A DNA stretch of 64,000 nt, taken from NCBI GenBank assembly GCA_022376925.1, contig JAIOJX010000003.1, forward strand, positions 37,067,874 to 37,131,873, given 5' to 3'. The position numbers were made by a program, and so were the translations under genes. Of the stretch, positions 32,598 through 45,569 are shown one piece after another (within the stretch, counting starts at the first letter, position 1; every line of letters begins with the position of its first letter). The notes under the pieces are model-generated. The model saw nothing but the letters and a program-made list of their open reading frames with translations, searched no databases and was not told where the DNA came from. The DNA comes from Tragulus kanchil. Taxonomy: Eukaryota; Chordata; Mammalia; Artiodactyla; Tragulidae.

Positions 32598-35285
32598 GTT
32601 CAGTTCAGTTCATTTCATTTGCTCCATTGTGTTCAGTTCTTTGCAACCCCATGGACTGCAGTACACCAGGCTTCCCTGTCCATCATCATCTATTGGAACT
32701 TGCTCAAACTCATGTCCATTGACTCAGTGATGCCATCCAACCATCTCATCCTCTTCTCCTTTTGCCTTCTATTTTTCCCAACATCAGGGTCTTTTCCAGT
32801 GAAGTCAGCTCTTCATGTCAGGTGGCCAAAGAATTGAAGCTTCAGCTTCAGCATCAGTCCTTCCAGTGAATATTCAGGGTTGATTCCCTTTAGGATTGAC
32901 TGGTCGATCTCCTTGCAGTCCAAGGGACTCTCAAGAGTCTTCTCCAGCACCACATTTCAATGACATTAGTTCTTTGGCACTCAGCCTTCTTATGGTCCAA
33001 CTCTCACATCCATACGTGACTACTGGGGAAACCATAGCTGTGACTCTGCAGACTTTTGTTAGCAAAGTGATGCCTCTTCTTTTTAATATGCTGTCTAGGT
33101 TTGTCATAATTTTTCTTCAAAGGAGCAAGTGTCTTTTAATTTCATGACTGCAGTCACCGACTGCAGTCACCATCTGCAGTGATTTTGGAGCCCAAGAAAC
33201 TAAAGTATGTCACTGTTTCCACTGTTTGCCCATCTATTTGCCATGAAGTGATGGATCCCAGATGCCATGATCTTCGTTTTTTGAATGTTGAGTTTTAGGC
33301 CAGTTTTTTCACTTTTCTCTTTCACCTTTATCAAGGAGCTTTTTAGTTCCTGTTCACTTTCTGCCTTAAGGGTGTCATCTGCATACCTGAGGTTATTGAT
33401 ATTTCTTCCAGCAGTCTTTATTCCAGCTTGTGCTTCATCCAGACCATCATTTCACATGATGTACTCTGAATATAAAGTAAGCAGGCTGACCATATACAGC
33501 CTTCACGTATTCCTTTCCCAGTTTGGAACCTGTCTGTTCTATGTCTAGTTCTAAGTGTTGATTCTTGTCCTGCATACAGGTTTCACAGGAGGCAGGTAAG
33601 GTAGTCTGGTATTCCCATATCTTTCAGAATTTTCCAGAGTTTGTTGTGATCCACATAGGCAAAGACTTTAGCAGTCAATGAAACAGTAGTAGATGTTTCT
33701 CTGGAATTCCCTTGCTCTTTCTATGATGTTGGCAATTTGATCTCTGGTTCCTCTGCCTTTTCTAAATTCAGCTTGTACTCCTGGAAGTTCTTGGTCCACT
33801 TACTACTGAAGCCTAGCTTTAGTATGTTGAGCATTACTTTGATAGCATGTGAATTGAGTGCAGTTGTACAGTAGTTTGAACATTCTTTGCCTTCATCCCA
33901 AAGGGTCTTTTCCAGTGAAGTCAGCTCTTCATGTCAGGTGGCCAAAGAATTGAAGCTTCAGCTTCAGCATCAGTCCTTCCAGTGAATATTCAGGGTTGAT
34001 TCCCTTTAGGATTGACTGGTCGATCTCCTTGCAGTCCAAGGGACTCTCAAGAGTCTTCTCCAGCACCACATTTCAATGACATTAGTTCTTTGGCACTCAG
34101 CCTTCTTATGGTCCAACTCTCACATCCATACGTGACTACTGGGGAAACCATAGCTGTGACTCTGCAGACTTTTGTTAGCAAAGTGATGCCTCTTCTTTTT
34201 AATATGCTGTCTAGGTTTGTCATAATTTTTCTTCAAAGGAGCAAGTGTCTTTTAATTTCATGACTGCAGTCACCGACTGCAGTCACCATCTGCAGTGATT
34301 TTGGAGCCCAAGAAACTAAAGTATGTCACTGTTTCCACTGTTTGCCCATCTATTTGCCATGAAGTGATGGATCCCAGATGCCATGATCTTCGTTTTTTGA
34401 ATGTTGAGTTTTAGGCCAGTTTTTTCACTTTTCTCTTTCACCTTTATCAAGGAGCTCTTTAGTTCCTGTTCACTTTCTGCCTTAAGGGTGTCATCTGCAT
34501 ACCTGAGGTTATTGATATTTCTTCCAGCAGTCTTTATTCCAGCTTGTGCTTCATCCAGACCATCATTTCACATGATGTACTCTGAATATAAAGTAAGCAG
34601 GCTGACCATATACAGCCTTCACGTATTCCTTTCCCAGTTTGGAACCTGTCTGTTCTATGTCTAGTTCTAAGTGTTGATTCTTGTCCTGCATACAGGTTTC
34701 ACAGGAGGCAGGTAAGGTAGTCTGGTATTCCCATATCTTTCAGAATTTTCCAGAGTTTGTTGTGATCCACATAGGCAAAGACTTTAGCAGTCAATGAAAC
34801 AGTAGTAGATGTTTCTCTGGAATTCCCTTGCTCTTTCTATGATGTTGGCAATTTGATCTCTGGTTCCTCTGCCTTTTCTAAATTCAGCTTGTACTCCTGG
34901 AAGTTCTTGGTCCACTTACTACTGAAGCCTAGCTTTAGTATGTTGAGCATTACTTTGATAGCATGTGAATTGAGTGCAGTTGTACAGTAGTTTGAACATT
35001 CTTTGGCATTGCCCTTCTTTGGGATTGGAATGAAAACTGACCTTTTCCAGTCCTAAGGCCACTGCTGAGTTTTCCAAATGTGCTAGCATATTGACTGTAG
35101 CACTTAAATAACATCATTTTTTAGGATTTGAAGTAGTTCAGCTGGAATTCCATCACTTCCACTAGCATTGTTCATAGTAATGCTTCCTAGATCTCACTTG
35201 ACTTCACAACCTAAGATGTCTGGCTGTAGGTGAGTGATCACACCATGGTGGTCATCCAGATCATTAAGATCTTTTTTTGTATTGT
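32598..35285 (-). mobile_element. BovB (RTE) LINE, 3' portion, enlarged by D9
   Basis: The + strand is the antisense of BovB from its 3' end (tcagttcagttcatttcatt) through the reverse transcriptase. Minus-strand 33371-33392 still encodes LRYADDT, the catalytic YADD motif region. Other landmarks are caccatctgcagtgattttg, gtattcccatatctttcaga and ctttgggattggaatgaaaa. Removing D9, the element is about 1.6 kb against 3.2 kb for a full BovB, so it is 5'-truncated. Frameshifts and stops make it inactive. Confidence 0.9.
32787..35005. repeat. tandem duplication D9, period 1116 bp
   Basis: Copy 1 is 32787-33902 and copy 2 is 33903-35005. One substitution was seen (gagcttttta/gagctcttta). Copy 1 ends cattctttgccttcatccca where copy 2 reads cattctttggcattgccctt, the true BovB continuation. 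Both copies contain a local duplication of gactgcagtcacc (33146-33171). Confidence 0.95.
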
Positions 35286-35841
35286 CATATCCCAGGTGAT
35301 TTGGGCACCTGCCCCAATGACACAGGCTTCTCAGACTTTGAGTTATTTCTCTCCAGTAGCTTTCACGATGGTTCCTTTTCATCATGTCATTTAGTTTCCA
35401 CACTCTGCACCTTTTTGTCACCCCTGTCCTTAGCACTGAGATTTTGTGTCCAGACTTTGCATTCTTGACATAGCCTCTGGTGAGAATCATTTATCTTTTT
35501 GCTATGTTGGATCTTACAGACTCTAGACTTTTTTGTTTTCTTTCTCTGTTTTTACCACTTTCTATATTCATTTCCCAAACCATTTAGATTCTATGAGATT
35601 TTTAAGAGAGTCTGTTTCCCCTTGACAGTATCAACTCTTCTGTCTTTCTGTTTGTTCTTCTTTCACATCTGCTTAGCAAGATCCCAAGCCTGGGTGAATT
35701 CAACCATTAATCTAATACATCAGAGAATTGCTGATTAGAGTGTCTCCCCATGAGTAGATTGTTTGCCTAATGACATTCTGGATCTCAGTATGTCTTGCCC
35801 TTGACTCCTTGCTATTCCCAGGAATATGCTTCAGCCTTAGA
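35286..35841. other. 5' flank of BovB, no gene seen
   Basis: A minus-strand frame at 35194-35490 crosses from BovB into this flank and is not a gene. Repeated at 36366-36944. Confidence 0.4.
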
Positions 35842-36365
35842 TTGTGATCCACATAGGCAAAGACTTTAGCAGTCAATGAAACAGTAGTAGATGTTTCTCT
35901 GGAATTCCCTTGCTCTTTCTATGATGTTGGCAATTTGATCTCTGGTTCCTCTGCCTTTTCTAAATTCAGCTTGTACTCCTGGAAGTTCTTGGTCCACTTA
36001 CTACTGAAGCCTAGCTTTAGTATGTTGAGCATTACTTTGATAGCATGTGAATTGAGTGCAGTTGTACAGTAGTTTGAACATTCTTTGGCATTGCCCTTCT
36101 TTGGGATTGGAATGAAAACTGACCTTTTCCAGTCCTAAGGCCACTGCTGAGTTTTCCAAATGTGCTAGCATATTGACTGTAGCACTTAAATAACATCATT
36201 TTTTAGGATTTGAAGTAGTTCAGCTGGAATTCCATCACTTCCACTAGCATTGTTCATAGTAATGCTTCCTAGATCTCACTTGACTTCACAACCTAAGATG
36301 TCTGGCTGTAGGTGAGTGATCACACCATGGTGGTCATCCAGATCATTAAGATCTTTTTTTGTATT
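35842..36365 (-). mobile_element. BovB reverse transcriptase part, D10 copy
   Basis: Duplicate of 34760-35285. Its left edge is a D10 junction. Confidence 0.9.
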
Positions 36366-37448
36366 GTCATATCCCAGGTGATTTGGGCACCTGCCCCAAT
36401 GACACAGGCTTCTCAGACTTTGAGTTATTTCTCTCCAGTAGCTTTCACGATGGTTCCTTTTCATCATGTCATTTAGTTTCCACACTCTGCACCTTTTTGT
36501 CACCCCTGTCCTTAGCACTGAGATTTTGTGTCCAGACTTTGCATTCTTGACATAGCCTCTGGTGAGAATCATTTATCTTTTTGCTATGTTGGATCTTACA
36601 GACTCTAGACTTTTTTGTTTTCTTTCTCTGTTTTTACCACTTTCTATATTCATTTCCCAAACCATTTAGATTCTATGAGATTTTTAAGAGAGAGTCTGTT
36701 TCCCCTTGACAGTATCAACTCTTCTGTCTTTCTGTTTGTTCTTCTTTCACATCTGCTTAGCAAGATCCCAAGCCTGGGTGAATTCAACCATTAATCTAAT
36801 ACATCAGAGAATTGCTGATTAGAGTGTCTCCCCATGAGTAGATTGTTTGCTGCTAAAGATCTGACACCTTCAACTGGATTCTCAGTATGTCTTGCCCTTG
36901 ACTCCTTGCTATTCCCAGGAATATGCTTCATATTTCAGCCATTAGAGACCTCTTTGATGACTCAGAAAAAGAAGCTGTGACTTTATACATGGGCTTGTAT
37001 ATGTCTTCTTCAAGTTTTTCTTTAGTATTGGTAGTTCCAACTGTGCTGTTGAAAGATAAAGGGTAAATTTTGGCTTCATCTCCAATGTGGTAGGAGATCC
37101 ATGGCAGTAACACTGACACTCAGAGTCTAATGGGAGGTGACATGGTGGTTTGTGGTCTTTCTGATTTATGGTTGGATCCCATCTAATAACTGAATAACGG
37201 GGATCTGCAAATGGGCTGGGAAAGTTGTCATGACCTCAGCTAAGTGTCCTGGTTTAGAGAAGAGCTTCAACCCCAGTAAAGGGACCGGAAGGCTCAGTTA
37301 AAATCTGAGCAGGCAGGCCATGCACAGTGTCTTCCCCAGTTGGGGAGGATTAGCTCAGTATGGTACCCAGGGCTCACCCAGGCACACTAGATACTAGTTG
37401 TGTTACCACAGGATTGGTTTAAGATTTTACCAACTGTATACACATAAC
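36366..37448. other. no gene or recognised repeat
   Basis: D10 copy 2 end and unassigned sequence. Confidence 0.4.
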
Positions 37449-37625
37449 CTAGGATTGATTCATGTTGATGTATGGCAGAAACCAGCACAATATTGTAAAG
37501 CAATTATTCTCTAATTTAAAATGAATAATAAAAAAGGGCCAATTCATGTTGATGTTGGGCTGAAACTAACACAACACTGTAAAGCAATTATCCTTTAAAT
37601 AAAAATACATTGAATTTTTAAAAAA
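37449..37625 (+). mobile_element. two back-to-back L1 3' ends
   Basis: 37449-37536 ends aatgaataataaaaaag and 37537-37625 ends aaataaaaatacattg. Both contain attcatgttgatgt, a gaaac(c/t)a-caca stretch and tgtaaagcaattat. They are two very short L1 3' tails in the same orientation, directly adjacent. Confidence 0.75.
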
Positions 37626-38920
37626 GAAAAAAAATAATTAAAAAGTTCTTACCAATTACCTTCTTTGTCAGGACTGGTTTTGAGGTATGGGCTGGAGCTG
37701 AGAGTACAGGTGAGTGGGCTGGTGATGCTCTAGGGGCAGCTCTAGTGATGGAGTTTCATCAGAGATGCATGAGGCAAGAAAGGTGCACTAAACTCAGCCT
37801 TTAAAAATCTTAACCAAGACGCCTTAACTGGGAGAACCCTGGAGGAGAGGAACCCAACTGTGGAAACAAATTAAATGGAAACTGAACAAATAAGAGAGGA
37901 GCAGCTGTAATGACTATTCATAGTATTATTTCATATACAATGGATGGGAGGGAACTTTGAAGCCAAGATCAACTCTTGGTTTGCCCTTTGAGGATTATAC
38001 AGTCTTAGGAAATTTTAGACCTGGGTCTGGGTTTTTGGATCTGTGGCCTTCAGACTCTTCTGCATGCTAATCTTCTGGTTTCACTACATTTGGAAAAAAT
38101 AAACTGATTTTAGTATTAGCTTAATCAAAGTACAGGAAGGCAGATCTGCTTTAATAACATAACATGGTATAATCCAAAGCTTAATATATTTGTTTCCTGC
38201 TGTAGGCAACTATAATATATTAATAGATAATTACAAAAAGTCAATTGAAGGATAGTTATTTGCCTTACAAAATCTAATCAAAAGATTCCTGTAAAAAAAA
38301 TAAAACCAACCATATTTCCTCTAGGGAATTTAAAATCAGATTTGGTGTACTATGATTCTATTTGCATGCATATTTATTCTGATTAATGATCAAGTGAGAC
38401 TTATTAATGGAGATAAATATACGGTTTTGAGAGGAGGCTTAAAAATGTCAGTGTAAGAATAGAGCTGGATGCTTTGGCTTTTCAGCAGAGCAAGAGGCTA
38501 GTTTTATGTTAATGAAAACTAACTATAAGGCCATAATGTGATGGATGCCAAAAAATGAGAGCGCCATCCAAGCCTCAGTTGGTAGAACTCACGGTCCAGA
38601 TTGAGAGCTGCAGATACACTGCCCCGTGAACCATATCACACTACTTCCCACCCCACTTGCCTGGGGAAGGTTACAGTCTTAGTGCCTGAAGAGGCAAGAG
38701 TCCTGGACGATGAAGGAACTGGGACCCCATCAGAGTCTCACAGGATGAAGACTGGGGATGCTTGTCTTGATGGGGCTGATGATGGTTCCTTAAAAGCTGC
38801 AATGGTCTGAAATGTGGGAGCAGACTTGGATTTGTTAGAGTGTCAGATTTAGAATTCAAGGTGAAAATTGCAAAGAGGTAGCTTTTGGTTTCTCCTTCTT
38901 CAGGTCAGAGACTGTCCAGG
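37626..38920. other. no gene or recognised repeat
   Basis: The right part (38081 onward) belongs to D11. Confidence 0.4.
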
Positions 38921-40321
38921 TTTTTTTTTTTTTTTTTTTTTTTTAAACTTTCATACCATTTTAAAAGGCTACATTCAATTTACAAAATATTGGCAATATT
39001 TCCCATGTTGTACAGTATGTTCTCATAGCCCCGTAGTTTTACCCACTGTTCCCCGACCCCTGTATTACCCCACTGCTAGTAACCATAGTAGTTTCTCTGT
39101 TTCTTTTTTGTTATATGCCCTCATTTGTTGTATTTTTAGATTCCACATATAAATGATATCATACAGCATTTGTCTTTTTGTATGCCTTCTTTCAGTTAGC
39201 CTTCACTACATTTGGACAATTAAATAAACTGATTTTAGTATTAGCTTAATCAAAGTACAGGAAGGCAGATCTGCTTTAATAACATAACATGGTATAATCC
39301 AAAGCTTAATATATTTGTTTCCTGCTGTAGGCAACTATAATATATTAATAGATAATTACAAAAAGTCAATTGAAGGATAGTTATTTGCCTTACAAAATCT
39401 AATCAAAAGATTCCTGTAAAAAATAAAACCAACCATATTTCCTCTAGGGAATTTAAAATCAGATTTGGTGTACTATGATTCTATTTGCATGCATATTTAT
39501 TCTGATTAATGATCAAGTGAGACTTATTAATGGAGATAAATATACGGTTTTGAGAGGAGGCTTAAAAATGTCAGTGTAAGAATAGAGCTGGATGCTTTGG
39601 CTTTTCAGCAGAGCAAGAGGCTAGTTTTATGTTAATGAAAACTAACTATAAGGCCATAATGTGATGGATGCCAAAAAATGAGAGCGCCATCCAAGCCTCA
39701 GTTGGTAGAACTCACGGTCCAGATTGAGAGCTGCAGATACACTGCCCGTGAACCATATCACACTACTTCCCACCCCACTTGCCTGGGGAAGGTTACAGTC
39801 TTAGTGCCTGAAGAGGCAAGAGTCCTGGACGATGAAGGAACTGGGACCCCATCAGAGTCTCACAGGATGAAGACTGGGGATGCTTGTCTTGATGGGGCTG
39901 ATGATGGTTCCTTAAAAGCTGCAATGGTCTGAAATGTGGGAGCAGACTTGGATTTGTTAGAGTGTCAGATTTAGAATTCAAGGTGAAAATTGCAAAGAGG
40001 TAGCTTTTGGTTTCTCCTTCTTCAGGTCAGAGACTGTCCAGGTTTTTTTTTTTTTTTTTTTTTTTTTAACTTTTATACCATTTTAAAAGGCTACATTCAA
40101 TTTACAAAATATTGGCAATATTTCCCATGTTGTACAGTATGTTCTCATAGCCCCGTAGTTTTACCCACTGTTCCCCGACCCCTGTATTACCCCACTGCTA
40201 GTAACCATAGTAGTTTCTCTGTTTCTTTTTTGTTATATGCCCTCATTTGTTGTATTTTTAGATTCCACATATAAATGATATCATACAGCATTTGTCTTTT
40301 TGTATGCCTTCTTTCAGTTAG
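38081..40321. repeat. tandem duplication D11, period about 1122-1125 bp
   Basis: Copy 1 is 38081-39202 and copy 2 is 39203-40321. Differences: tggaaaaaataaac versus tggacaattaaataaac at the start, gccccgtg/gcccgtg, T-run length (24 versus 27), ctttcatacc/cttttatacc. Confidence 0.95.
38921..39202 (-). mobile_element. L1 3' end, antisense, D11 copy 1
   Basis: T run then ggctacattcaatttacaaa, tgttgtacagtatgttctca and tagattccacatataaatga, an antisense L1 3' region. Cut by the D11 junction. Confidence 0.7.
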
Positions 40322-40620
40322 CATAATACCCTTCCAGTCCATTCATGTTGCTGTAAAATAGTATGTTTTCACATATATGCATGTCTCAAATCTTAAATAA
40401 ATGGCAGCCCACTCCAGTATTCTTGTCTGGGAAATCCCATGGACAGAGGAGTCTGGCAGGCTACAGTCCACAAGATTGCAAAAGGGTCAGACACAATTTA
40501 GTAGTTGTAAGTAATTCTGCTATGAACATTGAGATGCATGTGTCTTTTTGAAGTAGTGTTTTTGTTTCTTCGTGATATATACCAAGGAGTGGAATGCTGG
40601 GTCATGCTTTTGTTTTTTGG
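40042..40620 (-). mobile_element. L1 3' end, antisense, interrupted by Bov-tA fragment
   Basis: Continues past the D11 end with ttccagtccattcatgttgc and, after the Bov-tA fragment at 40401-40505, atataccaaggagtggaatg, in antisense L1 order. Confidence 0.7.
40401..40505 (+). mobile_element. Bov-tA fragment, 3' half
   Basis: ggcagcccactccagtattc, atcccatggacagaggagtc and ggcaggctacagtccacaag match the 3' half of Bov-tA. The tRNA head is absent. Confidence 0.8.
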
Positions 40621-40779
40621 GTTATAGAGGATTCTTGTATGAGATAAGAGCTTAGACTGGAGGCTTCCATAGCTCTTCTACTGACTGATTAGTTTGAATT
40701 CCATCAGGCATTCAATACCTGATGTTATTAATACCTAAGTGTTAGTATTTGTTATTTATGCTTATATATCACTTATTAT

Positions 40780-40998
40780 GGGCTTCCCTTGTGGCTCAGC
40801 TAGTAAAGAATTTTCCTGCAATGCAGGAGATGCTGGCTTGATTCCTGGGTTGGGAAGATCCCCTGAAGGAGGGCATGGCAACCCGCTCCAGTATTCTTGC
40901 CTGGAGAATCCCCATGGACAGAGGAGCCTGGCTGACTACAGTCCATGGAGTTGCAACGAGTCGGTCATGACTAAGCGACTAAGCCCAGCCCAGTACAG
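40780..40998 (+). mobile_element. Bov-tA SINE, full length
   Basis: Starts gggcttcccttgtggctcag, ends near catgactaagcgactaagc. Perfect 13-bp target-site duplication tatcacttattat at 40767-40779 and 40999-41011. It splits a MIR. Confidence 0.95.
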
Positions 40999-41010
40999 TA
41001 TCACTTATTA

Positions 41011-41175
41011 TATGTTTGGTAACTGTTTAAACATTGTAAAAATATCAACTCATGTCACTTATTTTAACAACCCTGCAGCCTTTATAGATGTGGATATTGA
41101 GGCTCAGAGATGGTAAGTTACTTGCACAGAGTAACACAGCAAGAGTCACACCCACACCCAGGCTATCTGCTTCTT
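41011..41175 (-). mobile_element. MIR SINE remnant
   Basis: acaaccctgcagcctttata, ggctcagagatggtaagtta and gcacagagtaacacagc are the antisense of the MIR core and 3' part. Confidence 0.65.
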
Positions 41176-41284
41176 TGTTTTAGGAATTTGTGTCTTGAGG
41201 ATTATATTATGCCTGAATCATGTGTATTCTTGGTATATTATTGAGCTACTGCCTGAAAATGATTTTTATGTTCATTATTGTTAT

Positions 41285-43474
41285 GATTTAAAGCTTTTCT
41301 TAGTTGAAATGAATCCTTCTGGTTCCCATTGATGCACATATGTATGTCCTGCTAGAAAAGCAAGCAGAAATATTGTTTTTATTCTCTGTGATATAAATAA
41401 CTTTCAAATAGTAATTTGGATGCTACTTTATTAGCTCAGGCCTCTCTTATTTGTAAATTATAGTGAATTTCAAACATGACATTACTCACAGTTGCTTCTC
41501 TTCAGTACCCATGTCATTTCTTTATAATCACAGAATTTATAGTGTACCTCCATGACTTGGAGAAACTACTTTTTTGTTTTGTTTGGTTTCCCCCCCAATT
41601 TTAGCTTCCTATCAGGGGTAATCTCAATGCTGCAGGGTATGTGGTTTATTAAACACAGAATGGTCTTTGCGTTCCTTCGGCTTGCAGCCTCCAAAGCCTC
41701 ATCTGTTAGCAGACAGCCGTATCACACCCGTAACAGCCTTCCCAGTGTTTATGTTTAGTTCATGAAGCAGAAAATATGACAGGTTCTGTATCTTTCTAGA
41801 CATCTCCCCCGAAATGCTAGTTAATCCCCTGGCTTTCAAAGGCCAATAAAATTTATCTTTCCATTGGTGGCAAGAATATGTTTTTTTTTTTCATCCTTAT
41901 GTTATTTATTGACACTGTTATTTATCCAAGATGACTATAATTTTTCCTATGATATTAAACAGACAAATCTTTGCTTCCAAAATATGAGTTAAGTTGATGA
42001 AGAAAAAAAGTCAATCCCTGAGTCCAAGTTCCAGTTTTTTCTTTGTTATGGAAATGGTGAATAATTTTAGAGCTGAAGAAGTACTATCTGAAATAAGTCC
42101 ATAGATAATTTAAAAATATTTTCATAATGCAATTATTTCTGTGAACAGTTTGATTGTCTAAAAACAATAATACAATATGACAACTGGAAACGCTATTTGC
42201 AAACTGTGTGGCTTTTACCAGTTTCATTGTGTATTCAGCTGTAATGAGACTTTGTGACGGGGCAGGAAGGAACTGTGGCGTAATTGGACAGAAAAGCTTT
42301 TTGAGAACGCCAGGGCACCAGGAAAACTGGCCACAATAATAAAGTAAGGTGGAGAGAGACAAGTGACAGGAAGCTGTCTGATTTAAAGCTTTTCTTAGTT
42401 GAAATGAATCCTTCTGGTTCCCATTGATGCACATATGTATGTCCTGCTAGAAAAGCAAGCAGAAATATTGTTTTTATTCTCTGTGATATAAATAACTTTC
42501 AAATAGTAATTTGGATGCTACTTTATTAGCTCAGGCCTCTCTTATTTGTAAATTATAGTGAATTTCAAACATGACATTACTCACAGTTGCTTCTCTTCAG
42601 TACCCATGTCATTTCTTTATAATCACAGAATTTATAGTGTACCTCCATGACTTGGAGAAACTACTTTTTTGTTTTGTTTGGTTTCCCCCCCAATTTTAGC
42701 TTCCTATCAGGGGTAATCTCAATGCTGCAGGGTATGTGGTTTATTAAACACAGAATGGTCTTTGCGTTCCTTCGTCTTGCAGCCTCCAAAGCCTCATCTG
42801 TTAGCAGACAGCCGTATCACACCCGTAACAGCCTTCCCAGTGTTTATGTTTAGTTCATGAAGCAGAAAATATGACAGGTTCTGTATCTTTCTAGACATCT
42901 CCCCCGAAATGCTAGTTAATCCCCTGGCTTTCAAAGGCCAATAAAATTTATCTTTCCATTGGTGGCAAGAATATGTTTTTTTTTTTCATCCTTATGTTAT
43001 TTATTGACACTGTTATTTATCCAAGATGACTATAATTTTTCCTATGATATTAAACAGACAAATCTTTGCTTCCAAAATATGAGTTAAGTTGATGAAGAAA
43101 AAAAGTCAATCCCTGAGTCCAAGTTCCAGTTTTTCTTTGTTATGGAAATGGTGAATAATTTTAGAGCTGAAGAAGTACTATCTGAAATAAGTCCATAGAT
43201 AATTTAAAAATATTTTCATAATGCAATTATTTCTGTGAACAGTTTGATTGTCTAAAAACAATAATACAATATGACAACTGGAAACGCTATTTGCAAACTG
43301 TGTGGCTTTTACCAGTTTCATTGTGTATTCAGCTGTAATGAGACTTTGTGACGGGGCAGGAAGGAACTGTGGCGTAATTGGACAGAAAAGCTTTTTGAGA
43401 ACGCCAGGGCACCAGGAAAACTGGCCACAATAATAAAGTAAGGTGGAGAGAGACAAGTGACAGGAAGCTGTCTG
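41285..43474. repeat. tandem duplication D12, period 1095 bp
   Basis: Copy 1 is 41285-42379 and copy 2 is 42380-43474. One substitution (cttcggctt/cttcgtctt) and one T-run length change were seen. No gene or nameable element lies within it. D12 and D13 overlap, so about 366 bp occurs three times (42013-42379, 43108-43474, 44201-44566). Confidence 0.95.
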
Positions 43475-45297
43475 CTCCCATTACCAGGAGACACTGAAGA
43501 GAACACTTGTGTGTTGTCAAGGGGAATGAGTAGCACCCATATAAGGATGCTAGTCACCTAGAATGTGGGTTCCTGGAGGGCAAAACTTGACAAGCCTGCA
43601 GCAGGAGCGGCTGGAAGTGAATCCACACTGGGGGACAGGAAGATGGAATAGGGAAGACCGAGGTGTTTTCAAGACGCAGCTTATGCAGGGAAAGGTGCGA
43701 TGCTGAAACCTAGAAGCAGGAGCGTCAGGGACCTAATGCTACCCTCGCTTTGAGAGGAAATCGGGTATCAGTGGCGATGGATGAGCATGACCACTACACA
43801 CTGAGATCTCTCAGGTCGACTCAAGAGCAACAGGGAGTCTACAGATGTCGCTATCAGTCAGGAATGCATTTGGCCTCATGCGACAGAAAGCCTAAACACA
43901 ATGTCTTAAGTGTAAAGCAGTTTCTTTTCCTTGTATGATGAAAAATCTGAGGGTGGGTTGTTGTTGGCACAGGGTGCGGGGCTCAGCCAGTTAGCACTAA
44001 GGTCTCTGACTCTTTGGGGATTTTCTTCACTGGCTGTGATCATTTTAGTAGGAAGAAGTGAAAAGCCTTTTCCTGCTGCGTTGCCATGTGGACATTCCAA
44101 GCTGGAAGTGGCCCTAGGGAAGAGACTGGAAGTGGGGGTGGGTCATTTATCCAGCCATGTCTGCCAACAATACTTCTCTGCTAACTAATTGTTGTAATAT
44201 AATCCCTGAGTCCAAGTTCCAGTTTTTCTTTGTTATGGAAATGGTGAATAATTTTAGAGCTGAAGAAGTACTATCTGAAATAAGTCCATAGATAATTTAA
44301 AAATATTTTCATAATGCAATTATTTCTGTGAACAGTTTGATTGTCTAAAAACAATAATACAATATGACAACTGGAAACGCTATTTGCAAACTGTGTGGCT
44401 TTTACCAGTTTCATTGTGTATTCAGCTGTAATGAGACTTTGTGACGGGGCAGGAAGGAACTGTGGCGTAATTGGACAGAAAAGCTTTTTGAGAACGCCAG
44501 GGCACCAGGAAAACTGGCCACAATAATAAAGTAAGGTGGAGAGAGACAAGTGACAGGAAGCTGTCTGCTCCCATTACCAGGAGACACTGAAGAGAACACT
44601 TGTGTGTTGTCAAGGGGAATGAGTAGCACCCATATAAGGATGCTAGTCACCTAGAATGTGGGTTCCTGGAGGGCAAAACTTGACAAGCCTGCAGCAGGAG
44701 CGGCTGGAAGTGAATCCACACTGGGGGACAGGAAGATGGAATAGGGAAGACCGAGGTGTTTTCAAGACGCAGCTTATGCAGGGAAAGGTGCGATGCTGAA
44801 ACCTAGAAGCAGGAGCGTCAGGGACCTAATGCTACCCTCGCTTTGAGAGGAAATCGGGTATCAGTGGCGATGGATGAGCATGACCACTACACACTGAGAT
44901 CTCTCAGGTCGACTCAAGAGCAACAGGGAGTCTACAGATGTCGCTATCAGTCAGGAATGCATTTGGCCTCATGCGACAGAAAGCCTAAACACAATGTCTT
45001 AAGTGTAAAGCAGTTTCTTTTCCTTGTATGATGAAAAATCTGAGGGTGGGTTGTTGTTGGCACAGGGTGCGGGGCTCAGCCAGTTAGCACTAAGGTCTCT
45101 GACTCTTTGGGGATTTTCTTCACTGGCTGTGATCATTTTAGTAGGAAGAAGTGAAAAGCCTTTTCCTGCTGCGTTGCCATGTGGACATTCCAAGCTGGAA
45201 GTGGCCCTAGGGAAGAGACTGGAAGTGGGGGTGGGTCATTTATCCAGCCATGTCTGCCAACAATACTTCTCTGCTAACTAATTGTTGTAATATAATC
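43108..45297. repeat. tandem duplication D13, period 1093 bp
   Basis: Copy 1 is 43108-44200 and copy 2 is 44201-45297. I saw no difference between the copies. No gene is supported. The stretch around gcgacagaaagcctaaacac looks like an old interspersed repeat of undetermined family. Confidence 0.95.
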
Positions 45298-45441
45298 TCT
45301 TAAGAAGGGTTGTTTTTCTCTTGTATTTCAAACACCACCCAGGAAGTTCTGGGAAAAAAGAGGACATGTGAATGTGGAAGACCCTATGACATCCCATGGA
45401 ACTATTTCTGAGAATTAAGATTAATGGATTGTGGTACCTTA

Positions 45442-45482
45442 TAATGCTGCTGCTGCTGCTGATGTTGATGATAATATTAATA
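45442..45482. repeat. (CTG)n/(ATG)n/(ATA)n microsatellite
   Basis: Five pure GCT units followed by GAT and AAT units. Short and interrupted. Confidence 0.8.
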
Positions 45483-45569
45483 ATAACCAGCGCATACAGC
45501 TTAGTATGTTCCAAAACTCTAATGTAAATTCTGAGTGTAAACTGCTGTTAAAAATTTGTCAACAACAGT

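Larger units (their letters stand above)
34760..36944. repeat. tandem duplication D10, period about 1082 bp
   Basis: Copy 1 is 34760-35841 and copy 2 is 35842-36944. D10 overlaps D9, so the segment at 34760-35005 occurs three times. Near its right end copy 1 has lost several blocks that copy 2 retains: part of ttgctgctaaagatctgac, two bases in agagagag, and bases in gcttcatatttcagcc. Confidence 0.95.

Noticed and set aside
33146..33171. Local gactgcagtcacc duplication as a regulatory palindrome
   Set aside because: It is a small tandem duplication within the BovB body and appears again at 34262 only because of D9.
32598..35285. Intact BovB reverse transcriptase gene
   Set aside because: Only the 3' half is present, and stops and frameshifts break the frame despite a recognisable LRYADDT motif.
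45442..45482. CTG-repeat expansion locus
   Set aside because: Only five pure units, then interrupted. No gene context.
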